Below, piece after piece: positions 52,220 to 61,083 of a stretch of DNA of 64,000 nucleotides (the stretch's first letter is position 1; every line of letters begins with the position of its first letter). The position numbers were made by a program, and so were the translations under genes. The DNA lies in the NCBI GenBank assembly GCA_000283575.1, contig AP012044.1, positions 2,170,001-2,234,000 on the forward strand. Direction: 5' to 3'. The notes beneath the pieces were generated by a model, which searched no databases, was not told the DNA's origin, and was given only the letters and a program-made list of their open reading frames with translations. Source of the stretch: Oscillibacter valericigenes Sjm18-20 (GTDB lineage Bacteria; Bacillota; Clostridia; Oscillospirales; Oscillospiraceae).

Positions 52220-54190
52220 TTACTCAGCGTCTTCCGGAGCATCCTCGGAAGAAGCGCCCTCTTCAGCAGCCGGCGTCAGCAGGGCACGGATAGACAGGGA
52301 GATCTTCTTCTTCTCCTCATCCACAGCGATAATCTCGGCATCCACTTCCTGACCCTCGCTCAGCACATCACCGGGCTTTTCAATACGCCGGTCGGCGATC
52401 TGGGAGATGTGGATCAAGCCGTCTACACCGGGGACAACCTCGGCAAATGCACCGAAAGTCATCAACTTGACAATACGGACCTTTGCCACGTCGCCCACCT
52501 GATACTTGCCCATGAACACGTCCCAGGGGTTGATGCTGCGGTCCTTCACGCCCAGAGAGATCTTGTGCTTTTCGGGATCGAAGGAAATGACATATACCTC
52601 CAGAGTATCGCCCACCTTGCAGACCTCGGAGGGGGTCTTGATGCGGCTCCAACTCAGTTCGGAGATATGTACCATACCGTCCACACCGCCGATGTCCACA
52701 AACACGCCATATGCGGTCATGGACTTCACGGTACCGGTATAGCGCTTTCCGACCTCGATGTTGTTCCAGACTTCCTCCTGAGCGGCCTTGCGGGCCTCAT
52801 CCAGCACGGAACGAATAGAACCCACCACACGGCGGCGGGCACGGTTGACCTCGGTGATGCGCAGCTGAACGTTGGACTTCACCATAGTCTCCAGATTGGC
52901 GCCCCGGGGCATACCGCTCTGAGAAGCGGGCACGAACACGCGCACGCCCTTGACGGATACCACGATACCGCCCTTGTTGACCTCGGTGACGTTTCCTTCC
53001 ATGACGGTCTTGTCCTCGACGGCCTGCTCAATATTCTCCCAGACCTTGACGGCATCCAGGCGCTTTTTGGAAAGCTCCGCGTAACCCTCCACGTCGTTGA
53101 CGCGGACGATATAGGCCTCAATCTCGTCGCCGACCTTCAGAATATCCTCGGGTTTGACGTTGGGATCGTTGCTCAGCTCACTGGCCTTAATGTACGCAGC
53201 CTGCTTCGCACCCACGTCCACCTGAACCTCCGTCGGACCGATGGCCGTGACGATGCCGGTTACCTTTTCCCCTGTATTTAAAGTCTTAAAAGATTGATTC
53301 AGCAGTTCTTCGAAGGACTCCTCTCCGCCTTCGGCGGTCTTGATTTCTTCACTCATCGTTGCATATACCTCCTTAATGATGCCCGCGGGCGTGGAGGCGC
53401 CGGCCGTCAAACCTGCAACAGAGCAACCATTGAAAAAATCCGGCGAGAGCTCGTCCGACCTTTCAATTTGAAGGACGCACGGGCATCTCTCAATACAAAT
53501 TTCCGTCAAATGTTTGGTGTTTGCACTTCTGCGGTCTCCCACCACCACCATCACGTCCACCCGTTCGGCAATATCCGCCGCCTCGGATTGACGCCTATGC
53601 GTAGCATTGCATATTGTATCAAATATTTTCGCGTTTGTACACTCTTTTTTTAATATTTTTGCAGAAGTTTCAAAAAGTTTACGAATACAGGTGGTCTGCG
53701 CCACCACTGTAACAGGTGTGTTCCGCCTTCCGGGTTCCTCCTTAAGCCATGCCCAGACCTCCGCCGGTCCGCCGAAAATCATCGGATGAGAGCAATAGCT
53801 GGCTATACCAAGGATTTCGGGGTGGTGCGTCTCCCCGATAATAATAACCTGACGACCCGCTTCTTCCGCCTGCGCCGCAAGGGTTTGTATGCGCTGTACA
53901 TTGGGGCAGGCGGCACTGACCCAGCGGATATTGCGCTTTTTCAGCGCCTCCAGCACCTCCCTTCGCTCCCCGTGGGAGCGGAGCACCACAGTCTCCCCAT
54001 CCATCACGTCCTCCGGCGCGTTGACCTTCCGCACACCCAGGGCCTCCAGCTCCGCAATCACATGGGCGTTGTGGATCAGGTCCCCCAGCATGACGCATCC
54101 GCCGCTCTCGACGGCGGTTTTCTTTGCCAACTCCACCGCCCGTTCCACACCGTAGCAAAAGCCGGCGCTTTCGGCCAGAATCACTCGCAT
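52220..54190 (-). CDS. ispH: IspH fused to ribosomal protein S1
   Basis: The 656 residues form one frame with two domains. Residues 1-285 are 4-hydroxy-3-methylbut-2-enyl diphosphate reductase (last MEP step): ESAGFCYGVERAVELAKK, SAACPNVQRIQTLA, GETHHPEILGI, TTCIRKLFE, FDTICNATHRRQSEA; three Cys hold an iron-sulfur cluster. From about 300 on are four S1 RNA-binding repeats (VTGIVTAIGPTEVQVDVGAK, GNVTEVNKGGIVVSVKGVRV, GTVKSMTAYGVFVDIGG, VRIVKLMTFGAFAEVVPG) and an acidic tail. The fusion is known in Clostridia. It overlaps plsC by 10 bases. Confidence 0.96.
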   Translation of the reverse strand: MRVILAESAGFCYGVERAVELAKKTAVESGGCVMLGDLIHNAHVIAELEALGVRKVNAPEDVMDGETVVLRSHGERREVLEALKKRNIRWVSAACPNVQRIQTLAAQAEEAGRQVIIIGETHHPEILGIASYCSHPMIFGGPAEVWAWLKEEPGRRNTPVTVVAQTTCIRKLFETSAKILKKECTNAKIFDTICNATHRRQSEAADIAERVDVMVVVGDRRSANTKHLTEICIERCPCVLQIERSDELSPDFFNGCSVAGLTAGASTPAGIIKEVYATMSEEIKTAEGGEESFEELLNQSFKTLNTGEKVTGIVTAIGPTEVQVDVGAKQAAYIKASELSNDPNVKPEDILKVGDEIEAYIVRVNDVEGYAELSKKRLDAVKVWENIEQAVEDKTVMEGNVTEVNKGGIVVSVKGVRVFVPASQSGMPRGANLETMVKSNVQLRITEVNRARRRVVGSIRSVLDEARKAAQEEVWNNIEVGKRYTGTVKSMTAYGVFVDIGGVDGMVHISELSWSRIKTPSEVCKVGDTLEVYVISFDPEKHKISLGVKDRSINPWDVFMGKYQVGDVAKVRIVKLMTFGAFAEVVPGVDGLIHISQIADRRIEKPGDVLSEGQEVDAEIIAVDEEKKKISLSIRALLTPAAEEGASSEDAPEDAE

Positions 54191-54822
54191 AGCGGCTTTC
54201 CCCCCACGGCCTGCCCCCCCAGGGCATAGGCCGCTGCCAGAACGCCGTCGGCAGCCCGTTGAACCTCCTCCGCAGTGCCGTGCCGTCCGGTGATCTTAGG
54301 CTGGTAAGGCTCGCCGAAAATAATGCGTGTCCTGTGAAACAGCCTTTTTTTACCGTCCACAAACACCGGTACCAGAGTGGCCCCGGTGCGGATACCGATC
54401 ATGGCGACGCCGCCGTGGGCGTGAGCGGGCAGGCCGTCGGCATAGCCCACACCGTTATGGATGGTAGTGCCCTCCGGAAACATCAGCAGATTGTCTCCGG
54501 ATTTAATGGCCTGCATGGCGGTCTTGACGGATTGTATATCGTTGCTGCCCCGGCTGACGGGAAACGCGCCCACCTTGCGCAGAATCCAGCCCACAACCGG
54601 ATTGCGGAACAGCTCCTCCTTCGCCATGATGCGCAGCCGGTAATTGACCGGCAGCTTCAGCGCCACCAACACCGGGTCCCAGTCGCTGGAGTGATTGGGA
54701 CAAAGGAGCGCGCCACCGGAGGGAAGGCGGTCCAGCCCCTCTACGGAGACCGGGTGGAGAATTCCTGCAATAAATCCCACCAGATAATAGATGCACACAA
54801 AAAAGCGATTCAGCGGCTTCAT
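54181..54822 (-). CDS. plsC: 1-acyl-sn-glycerol-3-phosphate acyltransferase
   Basis: Adds the second acyl chain in phospholipid synthesis at the membrane. The 213 residues have one N-terminal hydrophobic segment (FFVCIYYLVGFIAGILHPV), the catalytic motif NHSSDWDP (HX4D), GAFPVSRGSND and FPEGTTIHNG. It overlaps cmk by 4 bases (ATGA) and ispH by 10, an order kept widely in Clostridia. Confidence 0.94.
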   Translation of the reverse strand: MKPLNRFFVCIYYLVGFIAGILHPVSVEGLDRLPSGGALLCPNHSSDWDPVLVALKLPVNYRLRIMAKEELFRNPVVGWILRKVGAFPVSRGSNDIQSVKTAMQAIKSGDNLLMFPEGTTIHNGVGYADGLPAHAHGGVAMIGIRTGATLVPVFVDGKKRLFHRTRIIFGEPYQPKITGRHGTAEEVQRAADGVLAAAYALGGQAVGGKPLCE

Positions 54823-55493
54823 TCCGTTTCCTCCCCAACCGCCCGTAAAAGCGCGGTCAGACTCTCCTGGAAATTCAGCTTCGTGGTATCTACCACGACG
54901 GCGTCCTCCGCCTGCCGCAAAGGCGCGGCCGCGCGATGGGTGTCATCCCAGTCCCGCTGAACAATCTCGCTGAGCACCTGATCCAACGGCTCCGGCGTAC
55001 CCCGCTTTTGAAGTTCCAGACATCGGCGCTCTGCCCGGGCCTCCGCCGAAGCGGTGAGAAATATCTTCACGTCCGCGTCGGGTAGGACCACCGTGCCGAT
55101 ATCCCGTCCGTCCATCACCACGCTGTATTTTCGGGCAAGATCCCTCTGCATATCCAGCAGGTACGCCCGGACGCCGGGATGGGCGGAGACGCCGGAGGCA
55201 TATCTGGAGACCTCTGGCAGGCGGATCTCCTCTGACACGTCCTCCCCGTTCAGGAACATACGCTGCAGCCCGTCGTCGCCATAGCGCAACTCCACCTTCG
55301 CCGGCCGCAGCAGCCGCATCACCGCCGCCTCGTCCTTCGGGTCCGCTCCCCTGCGCCGGACATAACAGCCCAGCGTGCGGTAGATGGCGCCGGTGTCCAC
55401 GTACAGATATCCTTTTTTCTTCGCCAGCGCCCGGGCCAAGGTGCTTTTTCCCGCGCCAGAGGGTCCGTCGATGGCGATGCTCACGTTTTTCAT
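54819..55493 (-). CDS. cmk: Cytidylate kinase
   Basis: Phosphorylates CMP and dCMP. The 224 residues show SIAIDGPSGAGKSTLARALA (Walker A), YLYVDTGAIYRTLGCYVRRR, MDGRDIGTVVLPDADVKIFL and ASAEARAERRCLEL. ATG 55493 follows AAGGAG. It lies between the flavoprotein gene and plsC. Confidence 0.97.
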   Translation of the reverse strand: MKNVSIAIDGPSGAGKSTLARALAKKKGYLYVDTGAIYRTLGCYVRRRGADPKDEAAVMRLLRPAKVELRYGDDGLQRMFLNGEDVSEEIRLPEVSRYASGVSAHPGVRAYLLDMQRDLARKYSVVMDGRDIGTVVLPDADVKIFLTASAEARAERRCLELQKRGTPEPLDQVLSEIVQRDWDDTHRAAAPLRQAEDAVVVDTTKLNFQESLTALLRAVGEETE

Positions 55494-55504
55494 TGGGATG
55501 CTCC

Positions 55505-56740
55505 TTACTCCTTGGTTTCCGCCGCCGCAAATCCGGCGGCACGCCCGGTGGCCCAGGCGATTTGCAGGTTGAACCCGCCGGTATAGGCGTCCACGTCGAT
55601 CAGTTCGCCCGCAAAGTACAAGCCCTTTAAAATCCTTGATTCCATTGTATGCGGGTTAATCTCCGACACCTTCACGCCGCCGGAGGTGACGATGGCGTCC
55701 TCCGCCGGGCAGGACGCGGCGATGGCAATTGAAAAATGCTTCAAAAGGCGCAAAAGGCCCTGCCGCTGCTCCCGTGTGACATCGTGGACCTTCTGGTGGG
55801 GAGGAATCCCGCAGCGCTCCACCATGACCGGAATCAGCTTCTGGGGCAGCAAATCGTCCAGCGCATTGCAAAAATCGCTGTTGGCATATTTTTCAAAGTC
55901 CGCCAGCAGACGCCTGTCTAATTGTCCCTCATCCAGCGCCGGTTTCAGATCGATCTCAAGCCGGTACGCCTTCTTCTCAAAATGTCGCATGTGGGCGGAG
56001 GCAGACAGCACCAACGGGCCGCTGACGCCAAAATGGGTGAACAGCAGTTCGCCAAAATCCGCTTCAATTTTTCGGTCGTTTTCAAAAACTGCCAGCCCCA
56101 CATTCCGCAGCGATAACCCCTGTAATTCCGCGCAGACGCCGCCCTCCTCCTGCAAGGGAACCAGAGAACCCCGAAGGGGCGTGACTGTGTGGCCCGCCTC
56201 CGCCGCAAGCCGGTGGCCGTCCCCGGTTGAGCCGGTGGCGGGGTAGGACACGCCGCCGGTGGCCAGAATTACCGCGTCGACGGAAAGCGTACCCTGCTCC
56301 GTCTCCGCGCCCCGGACTGCGCCGTTTTCCGTCGATAATCCCACCGCCCGCCTGCGCAGCATGGAGACGTTCAGCTTTTTCAGCCGCCGTTCCAGCGCGC
56401 CGCTGATGTCAAAAGCTCGGTCGGACACGGGAAATACCCGCTTTCCCCGCTCCACCTTCAGCGGCACGCCCAACTCCTCGAAAAACGCCATGGCGTCCCG
56501 ACCGTCGAACCGGGAAAAAGCGCTGTACAGAAATTTCCCGTTGTGGGGGACGTTGGCAAGCAGCTCCTCCACCCCAGAGTCGTTGGTTACGTTGCACCGG
56601 CCCTTGCCGGTGATATTCAGCTTTTTACCCAGACGCTCGTTGGGCTCCAGCAGCGTCACGGTCGCGCCCCGCTCCGCCGCCGAGATCGCGGCCATCATGC
56701 CGGCGGCTCCGCCGCCGACCACCAAAACCTTTTTACTCAT
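55505..56740 (-). CDS. HI0933/BaiN-like FAD-dependent oxidoreductase
   Basis: The 411 residues begin with an FAD loop (KKVLVVGGGAAGMMAAISAA, LLEPNERLGKKLNITGKGRC). VILATGGVSYPATGSTGDGH and a C-terminal FAD motif (LYFAGELIDVDAYTGGFNLQ, IAWATGRAAG) are hallmarks of the HI0933 family. Members include BaiN, proposed in bile-acid reduction, and YtfP-like proteins; the natural substrate is not known, and the chromosomal place next to cmk suggests a housekeeping role. It overlaps the RpiR gene by 8 bases. Confidence 0.92.
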   Translation of the reverse strand: MSKKVLVVGGGAAGMMAAISAAERGATVTLLEPNERLGKKLNITGKGRCNVTNDSGVEELLANVPHNGKFLYSAFSRFDGRDAMAFFEELGVPLKVERGKRVFPVSDRAFDISGALERRLKKLNVSMLRRRAVGLSTENGAVRGAETEQGTLSVDAVILATGGVSYPATGSTGDGHRLAAEAGHTVTPLRGSLVPLQEEGGVCAELQGLSLRNVGLAVFENDRKIEADFGELLFTHFGVSGPLVLSASAHMRHFEKKAYRLEIDLKPALDEGQLDRRLLADFEKYANSDFCNALDDLLPQKLIPVMVERCGIPPHQKVHDVTREQRQGLLRLLKHFSIAIAASCPAEDAIVTSGGVKVSEINPHTMESRILKGLYFAGELIDVDAYTGGFNLQIAWATGRAAGFAAAETKE

Positions 56741-57599
56741 CGTCCGACTTTCCAAACACGCCGTAGGCGTCCCAGATATCCTCCAACTCGGAGAACGTAG
56801 TGGACACGTCCTTCCCCAGCCGGAACCCCAGAGAGACCAGTAGGGCGTTTACCATGGACATCGGAGCCACCATGGAGTCCACAAAGGAGATCATCTCGCT
56901 GGGCGCCAGCACCGACGCACTGGACATCTGCCCCAGAGGGGACAGCTCGTTGTCCGTGATCGCCAGAATCGTCGCGCCACGGTCCTTGGCAAATTTCGCC
57001 GTGTTGATGGTGACCTTGGAATACCGGGGAAAGCTGATGGCAATCATCACATCACCGGGGCCGATGCGGAACATCTGCTCGAAAATCTCACCCGCCGCAT
57101 TGGACTGTACCAGCGTTACGTTTTCCAGGAGCAAATGCATGTAAAAATTCAGATACCCCGCCACAAAGGAGGATGACCGCACACCCAGTATATAGATGTG
57201 ATGCGCCCGCACCAGCTCGTCCACCACACGGTCAAAATCCTTCCGGTCGGCCTTGTCCGCCACCAGCCGAAGCTTGTCGAAGTCGGACCGCATCACGGAG
57301 GACAGCACATCCTGTCCGCTCAACATGCTGTCGGCTGCCTTAATCCGCTGAGTGGAAGTCAGGCGGCTGCGGATCATCTCCTGCAGCGCCCGCTGCATGG
57401 CGGGATATCCCTCGAAGCCCAGTTCATAGGCAAAGCGGACCACCGTGGATTCGCTGACACCCGACAGTCCACCCAGTTTACTGGCCGTCATAAATGCAGC
57501 TTTGTCATAGTTCTCCATAATATAGGAGGCAATGCGCTTTTGTCCCTTGGAAAAGCCGCTCATGCCGCTTTCCAAGGTATATAAAATTCCTTTAGCCAC
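56733..57599 (-). CDS. MurR/RpiR-family transcription regulator
   Basis: The 288 residues have an N-terminal HTH (KGQKRIASYIMENYDKAAFM, ASKLGGLSGVSESTVVRFAY) and a C-terminal SIS sugar-phosphate-binding domain (HIYILGVRSSSFVAGYLN, DVMIAISFPRYSKVTINTAK, GATILAITDNELSPLGQM). I place the start at GTG 57599, where GGAGG lies 9 bases upstream; a longer frame adds 16 residues without a good site. Its effector and targets are unknown; it may control the flavoprotein-cmk operon it heads. Confidence 0.85.
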   Translation of the reverse strand: MAKGILYTLESGMSGFSKGQKRIASYIMENYDKAAFMTASKLGGLSGVSESTVVRFAYELGFEGYPAMQRALQEMIRSRLTSTQRIKAADSMLSGQDVLSSVMRSDFDKLRLVADKADRKDFDRVVDELVRAHHIYILGVRSSSFVAGYLNFYMHLLLENVTLVQSNAAGEIFEQMFRIGPGDVMIAISFPRYSKVTINTAKFAKDRGATILAITDNELSPLGQMSSASVLAPSEMISFVDSMVAPMSMVNALLVSLGFRLGKDVSTTFSELEDIWDAYGVFGKSDDE

Positions 57600-57783
57600 G
57601 ATTCTTTTCCTCCGTTGCTCTTCCGTTTCAGCGCACTGAGCGCTCACTTTAATGAATAGTGTATCACATTTCCTGCATTTTTCAATACGAACATGCGTTT
57701 TTGCTGACGTGATGATGCAAGCAGTATTGTATTATCAAAAATTTCTGCGTTTTCAATGGATTTTCAATTCTGCACACAGCATA

Positions 57784-57817
57784 AAAATTGCAGGATTTTT
57801 GAAAATCCTGCAATTTT
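57784..57817 (-). terminator. Perfect hairpin after the pseudouridine synthase gene
   Basis: AAAATTGCAGGATTTT (57784-57799) pairs perfectly with AAAATCCTGCAATTTT (57802-57817). In the minus direction it ends in CAATTTTTATG. The 57600-57855 gap otherwise holds only AT-rich sequence where the RpiR promoter must lie. Confidence 0.8.
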
Positions 57818-57855
57818 CAACCAGGCAAAAACGCGAACGTACCGCTGATGTACAT

Positions 57856-58563
57856 TCACTCTCCCAGCAGCGCGGCGGTCTCCGCCTGCGTCAAGTGGCG
57901 CCATCTGCCTTCCGGAAGATTTCCCAACTCCAGCGTATGTTCCCGTACCCGCCGCAGGCGATGAACCGTCAGGCCGCATTTTGCGCACATACGCCGGATT
58001 TGGCGGTTCTTCCCCTCGTGGATGACAACGGACAGCCGCGCATGGTTTCCATTTTGAAAGAGTACCTTTACCGTCGCCGGGCAAATCGTTTCCCCGTCAA
58101 TATCTGTAATTGAAGATAGCCTTACAGCAGAACACGTCCTGAAACCGGATACGTCCACCTGATAAATTTTATCAACCTGAAAGCTTGGATGGAGCAGCCG
58201 CTGCATCAGCTCCCCGTCATTGGTCATCAGGAGCAGCCCCTCCGAGTCCATATCCAGCCGCCCCACCGGAAATACCCGCGTCCCCACGTCCCGCACCAGC
58301 TCCGCTACTGTGGGACGGCCCATCTCGTCGGAAAGAGTTGTCACGTATCCCCGGGGCTTATTCAACAAAATATAGGTTTTGTTCTCCTTCCCCCGAATCG
58401 GCACGCCGTCCACCCGCACATCGTCCATATCTGGGTCGGCTCTGTCTCCAACCCGGACGGTACGGCCGTTGACCGTCACCCGGCCGGCGGAAAGCCAACC
58501 CTCCGCCGTCCGGCGGGAACAAAGCCCCGCGGCAGACAAAAGCTTTTGCAGGCGTTCTTCCAT
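57856..58563 (-). CDS. RsuA/RluB-family pseudouridine synthase
   Basis: Isomerises a uridine in rRNA. The 235 residues have an S4 RNA-binding domain at about 1-48 (RLQKLLSAAGLCSRRTAEGW, LSAGRVTVNGRTV) and the catalytic domain with KPRGYVTTLSDEMGRPTV and the active Asp in VGRLDMDSEGLLLMTNDG, then IHEGKNRQIRRMCA. RluB is the likeliest member. There is a hairpin 38 bases upstream that probably ends the previous operon. Confidence 0.93.
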   Translation of the reverse strand: MEERLQKLLSAAGLCSRRTAEGWLSAGRVTVNGRTVRVGDRADPDMDDVRVDGVPIRGKENKTYILLNKPRGYVTTLSDEMGRPTVAELVRDVGTRVFPVGRLDMDSEGLLLMTNDGELMQRLLHPSFQVDKIYQVDVSGFRTCSAVRLSSITDIDGETICPATVKVLFQNGNHARLSVVIHEGKNRQIRRMCAKCGLTVHRLRRVREHTLELGNLPEGRWRHLTQAETAALLGE

Positions 58564-58815
58564 GGCGCTCTCTCCTCCCGGTACTCCATAAAAATCAGAA
58601 AAGCCGCGCTCTGCGCGGCTTCAGATTATCGAAAAGGTCGGAGACTTTTTGATAACCCGAAAAATGCCGTATTTCCTGCCGACACATCGCTGCATATCCA
58701 GCATTTGCTTGCTCTGCAAGCAAATGCTGAGTATTTAATCTCTTTTTAGACGGGCTTGCGCCCCACCCAAATTAAGGCAGTACCGCATAATTCGCAAATG
58801 TGCCTTAACCCTCGT
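58564..58815 (-). other. Gap with several inverted repeats between dac and the pseudouridine synthase gene
   Basis: There are about 250 bases with no gene. Besides the terminator (58601-58621) there is a perfect 14-bp hairpin, CAGCATTTGCTTGC (58699-58712) with GCAAGCAAATGCTG (58716-58729). A repeat TTAAGGCA (58772-58779) / TGCCTTAA (58801-58808) brackets 21 bases near the dac stop. The set could be a small repeat element, a processed leader or plain terminators. Confidence 0.45.
58601..58621 (-). terminator. Terminator downstream of the carboxypeptidase gene
   Basis: AAGCCGCGC (58601-58609) pairs with GCGCGGCTT (58613-58621). In the minus direction TTTTCTGATTTTT follows. Confidence 0.75.
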
Positions 58816-59928
58816 TTATCCTCCCTGCATCAGTATACGGAGGCGGCGAAGAAGGCTTGTGGGGGGCTGAATCGCCAGCAGCGTATCGCTGCCGCACAGT
58901 AATTCCACCCGCCCGACTTCTTTGCCGCTCAGGCTGAAAACTGCTTGTCCCGCCGAAGTTCCCGCCGCCACCGGGGCCCGAAGGCTCTCCGGCAGTTCGA
59001 ATCGAACCTCCAGTTTTTCCCCTTGCGCCAGCGGCCAGGAAAAGCTGTTCGCCGCCACCAGCGGAACCGAGGAACTCAATCCGCCAGTCACTGCCAGCGT
59101 CCCCACCGCCTCACCGATGGTCATGGCCCGCTGAGCGGGATAGGCAGAAAAACCGTAGTCATACAGTGCGGCGTGATCCGCCCAGTCGTTACCGTCCTGT
59201 AAGGTCACCGCCACCAACCGCTGCCCGTTCCGCTGCGCGCAGGAGACCAGCGTGCGGCCCGCCGCCTTCGTATAGCCGGTCTTCAGCCCAATGCAGCCAT
59301 CCACATAAGAGAGCAGCTTGTTGTGGTTGGTCAGCGTCCGCCCACCCACGGTGACGGTACGGGTGGATACAATACGGGCAAACGTCTCATTATTCATGGC
59401 GGCGCAAGCCAAAACCGCCATGTCCTTGGCGGTGGAGTAATGCTTTTCATCGTCCAGACCATTGGGGTTTGCAAAGGAGGTATGCGTCATACCCAGCTCC
59501 TTCGCCTTTTGATTCATCAGCTTCACGAACTTGTCCGTACTGCCTGCCACACCCTGGGCCACGGCCACCGCCGCATCATTTCCGGAGCAGAGCATCAGCC
59601 CATACAGCAAGGTCTCCAGCGTCAGCTTCTCCCCGGTCTTCAGATACATGGAGGAGCCCTCCGTGTTCGCGGCCTCCGCCGTGACCTTTACGGTGCTGTT
59701 TAAGTCCCCGTTTTCCAGAGCCACCAGCGCGGTCATGATCTTCGTGGTGCTGGCAATCAGCATTTTGGCGTTTTCGTTCTGGGCGTACAGCACCCGCCCG
59801 GAATCCACATCCATCAGCACGGCGGATGTGGCGGAAGTACTGATGGCACACACCCGGCAGGGGAAAACACTGTACAGTATTAAAATAGCGCAAAGCAACG
59901 TCAGGAATCTTTTGAAGCGAGTTTCCAT
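58816..59928 (-). CDS. D-alanyl-D-alanine carboxypeptidase (DacF-like)
   Basis: Trims the terminal D-Ala from peptidoglycan outside the cell. The 370 residues begin with a signal peptide (RFLTLLCAILILYSVFPCRV, CA). The serine-peptidase S11 motifs follow: ASTTKIMTALVAL (SxxK), CSGNDAAVAVAQ (SxN), GLKTGYTKAAGRTLV (KTG). A C-terminal beta domain and a Leu/Arg-rich amphipathic end (TSLLRRLRILMQGG) anchor it to the membrane. It may be DacF of sporulation cortex or a DacA type; position next to ytfJ does not decide. Confidence 0.93.
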   Translation of the reverse strand: METRFKRFLTLLCAILILYSVFPCRVCAISTSATSAVLMDVDSGRVLYAQNENAKMLIASTTKIMTALVALENGDLNSTVKVTAEAANTEGSSMYLKTGEKLTLETLLYGLMLCSGNDAAVAVAQGVAGSTDKFVKLMNQKAKELGMTHTSFANPNGLDDEKHYSTAKDMAVLACAAMNNETFARIVSTRTVTVGGRTLTNHNKLLSYVDGCIGLKTGYTKAAGRTLVSCAQRNGQRLVAVTLQDGNDWADHAALYDYGFSAYPAQRAMTIGEAVGTLAVTGGLSSSVPLVAANSFSWPLAQGEKLEVRFELPESLRAPVAAGTSAGQAVFSLSGKEVGRVELLCGSDTLLAIQPPTSLLRRLRILMQGG

Positions 59929-59970
59929 CTACGATCACCTTTCCACTTAGGTGACCTTAGTATACCCCTC

Positions 59971-60369
59971 TTAGAAGTCCTCTTTTTCCTGCTTTTTGTC
60001 GAAATATTTTTCCACTTTATCCAGAATATCCGGGACCATTTCAACCACCCGGTCCACAGTGGACACCGGTGGCACTGAAACCGGCAGAACTCGCGTCGTC
60101 CCGTCCTTGATGACCAGAAACGCCACAGGGTCGATCTTCACGCCCGCGCCGTTGCCTCCACCGAAATTCTGGGGCTGAGTGTTGCCGTAATCCCCGCCGC
60201 CGCTGGCAAAGCCGAAGCTAACCTTGGAGATGGGAATGAGCGTCACTCCGTCCGGCGTAGTGATGGGCTGGCCCACGATGGTATTGGTATCCACCATCTC
60301 GTGAATTTTCTCCATAGTGGAACGCATCAGGTCGTCCAGCGGGTGGCTTTTTTGAACATTGTTATCCAT
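59971..60369 (-). CDS. ytfJ: YtfJ/GerW-family sporulation protein
   Basis: The 132 residues match the GerW (YtfJ) family: LDDLMRSTMEKIHEMVDTNT, VGQPITTPDGVTLIPISKVS and a Gly/Asn-rich loop (GFASGGGDYGNTQPQNFGGG, NGAG), then DPVAFLVIKDGTTRVLPVSV. In B. subtilis it is forespore-made and needed for germination. It is followed by the DUF2953 gene's neighbourhood scpB-scpA on the same strand, an arrangement typical of Clostridia. Confidence 0.93.
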   Translation of the reverse strand: MDNNVQKSHPLDDLMRSTMEKIHEMVDTNTIVGQPITTPDGVTLIPISKVSFGFASGGGDYGNTQPQNFGGGNGAGVKIDPVAFLVIKDGTTRVLPVSVPPVSTVDRVVEMVPDILDKVEKYFDKKQEKEDF

Positions 60370-60382
60370 AGCAATTTCCTTT

Positions 60383-61042
60383 CTACGCGGCGGCCGGCGG
60401 TGTCTCCGCCTTTTTATCCGGCTGCGGTTTTTCCTGATTATGGGCCTTTTGAAATTTTATGAACCAGCGGATGCCGGGGAGCAGAAGACCAAAGCCGATG
60501 GCCAGAAGCGTTCCGACCCGCATGGAAACGCCCACCTGTCCCCGGACGCGGAGAACTTCCGCATCGTAATCCACGCCCACATGGAGGGACGGCTTCGGAA
60601 TAGTAATCAACTGCTCCAGCGGCGGCATCACCGCCCACATCACGGCGCAGATGTCGCCGTAGGCCTCCGCCGCTCCGGCGGGGTCATTCTTCCCGGCGAG
60701 GACCAGCGACAGCGAAAGCGGGCGGACGCGAATGCCGCGGCCGAACCGGCGCAGCGCTCTTTTCGAGGCAGGCCAGAACATTTGATATGCGGTCTTCAAG
60801 TCCTCTTTCGTAGGCTTCGGGATTTTTTTCAGCGTCTTCGTCAGGTCCTTCGGTTCTCTTTTCTTTTCTTTCTTTTTTTGTTTTTCCTTTTTGGCCCTCG
60901 AGGGAGCCACCCGGAAGCGCAGGAACCCAAAGGTCACATCCGCCGACACGGTGTCGCCGAACTCGACGCGAACTCCCAGCCGCGTCAGGCAGAACAGGAT
61001 GAATAAAACCGCAATGCCCGCCAAAATCTTCAGCCAGAGCAA
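60383..61042 (-). CDS. DUF2953 protein
   Basis: The 219 residues start with a membrane helix (LKILAGIAVLFILFCLTRL). A Lys-rich stretch of unusual density follows (SRAKKEKQKKKEKKREPKDL), then the DUF2953 domain. A second hydrophobic stretch near the end (VGTLLAIGFGLLLPGIRWFI) precedes a basic tail. Function is unknown; the gene regularly goes with ytfJ and scpAB, so a spore-envelope role is possible. Confidence 0.85.
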   Translation of the reverse strand: MLWLKILAGIAVLFILFCLTRLGVRVEFGDTVSADVTFGFLRFRVAPSRAKKEKQKKKEKKREPKDLTKTLKKIPKPTKEDLKTAYQMFWPASKRALRRFGRGIRVRPLSLSLVLAGKNDPAGAAEAYGDICAVMWAVMPPLEQLITIPKPSLHVGVDYDAEVLRVRGQVGVSMRVGTLLAIGFGLLLPGIRWFIKFQKAHNQEKPQPDKKAETPPAAA

Positions 61043-61083
61043 AGGTGCATTCCTCCTTCCATAGCTTTCCCTCGACGCGGGAT

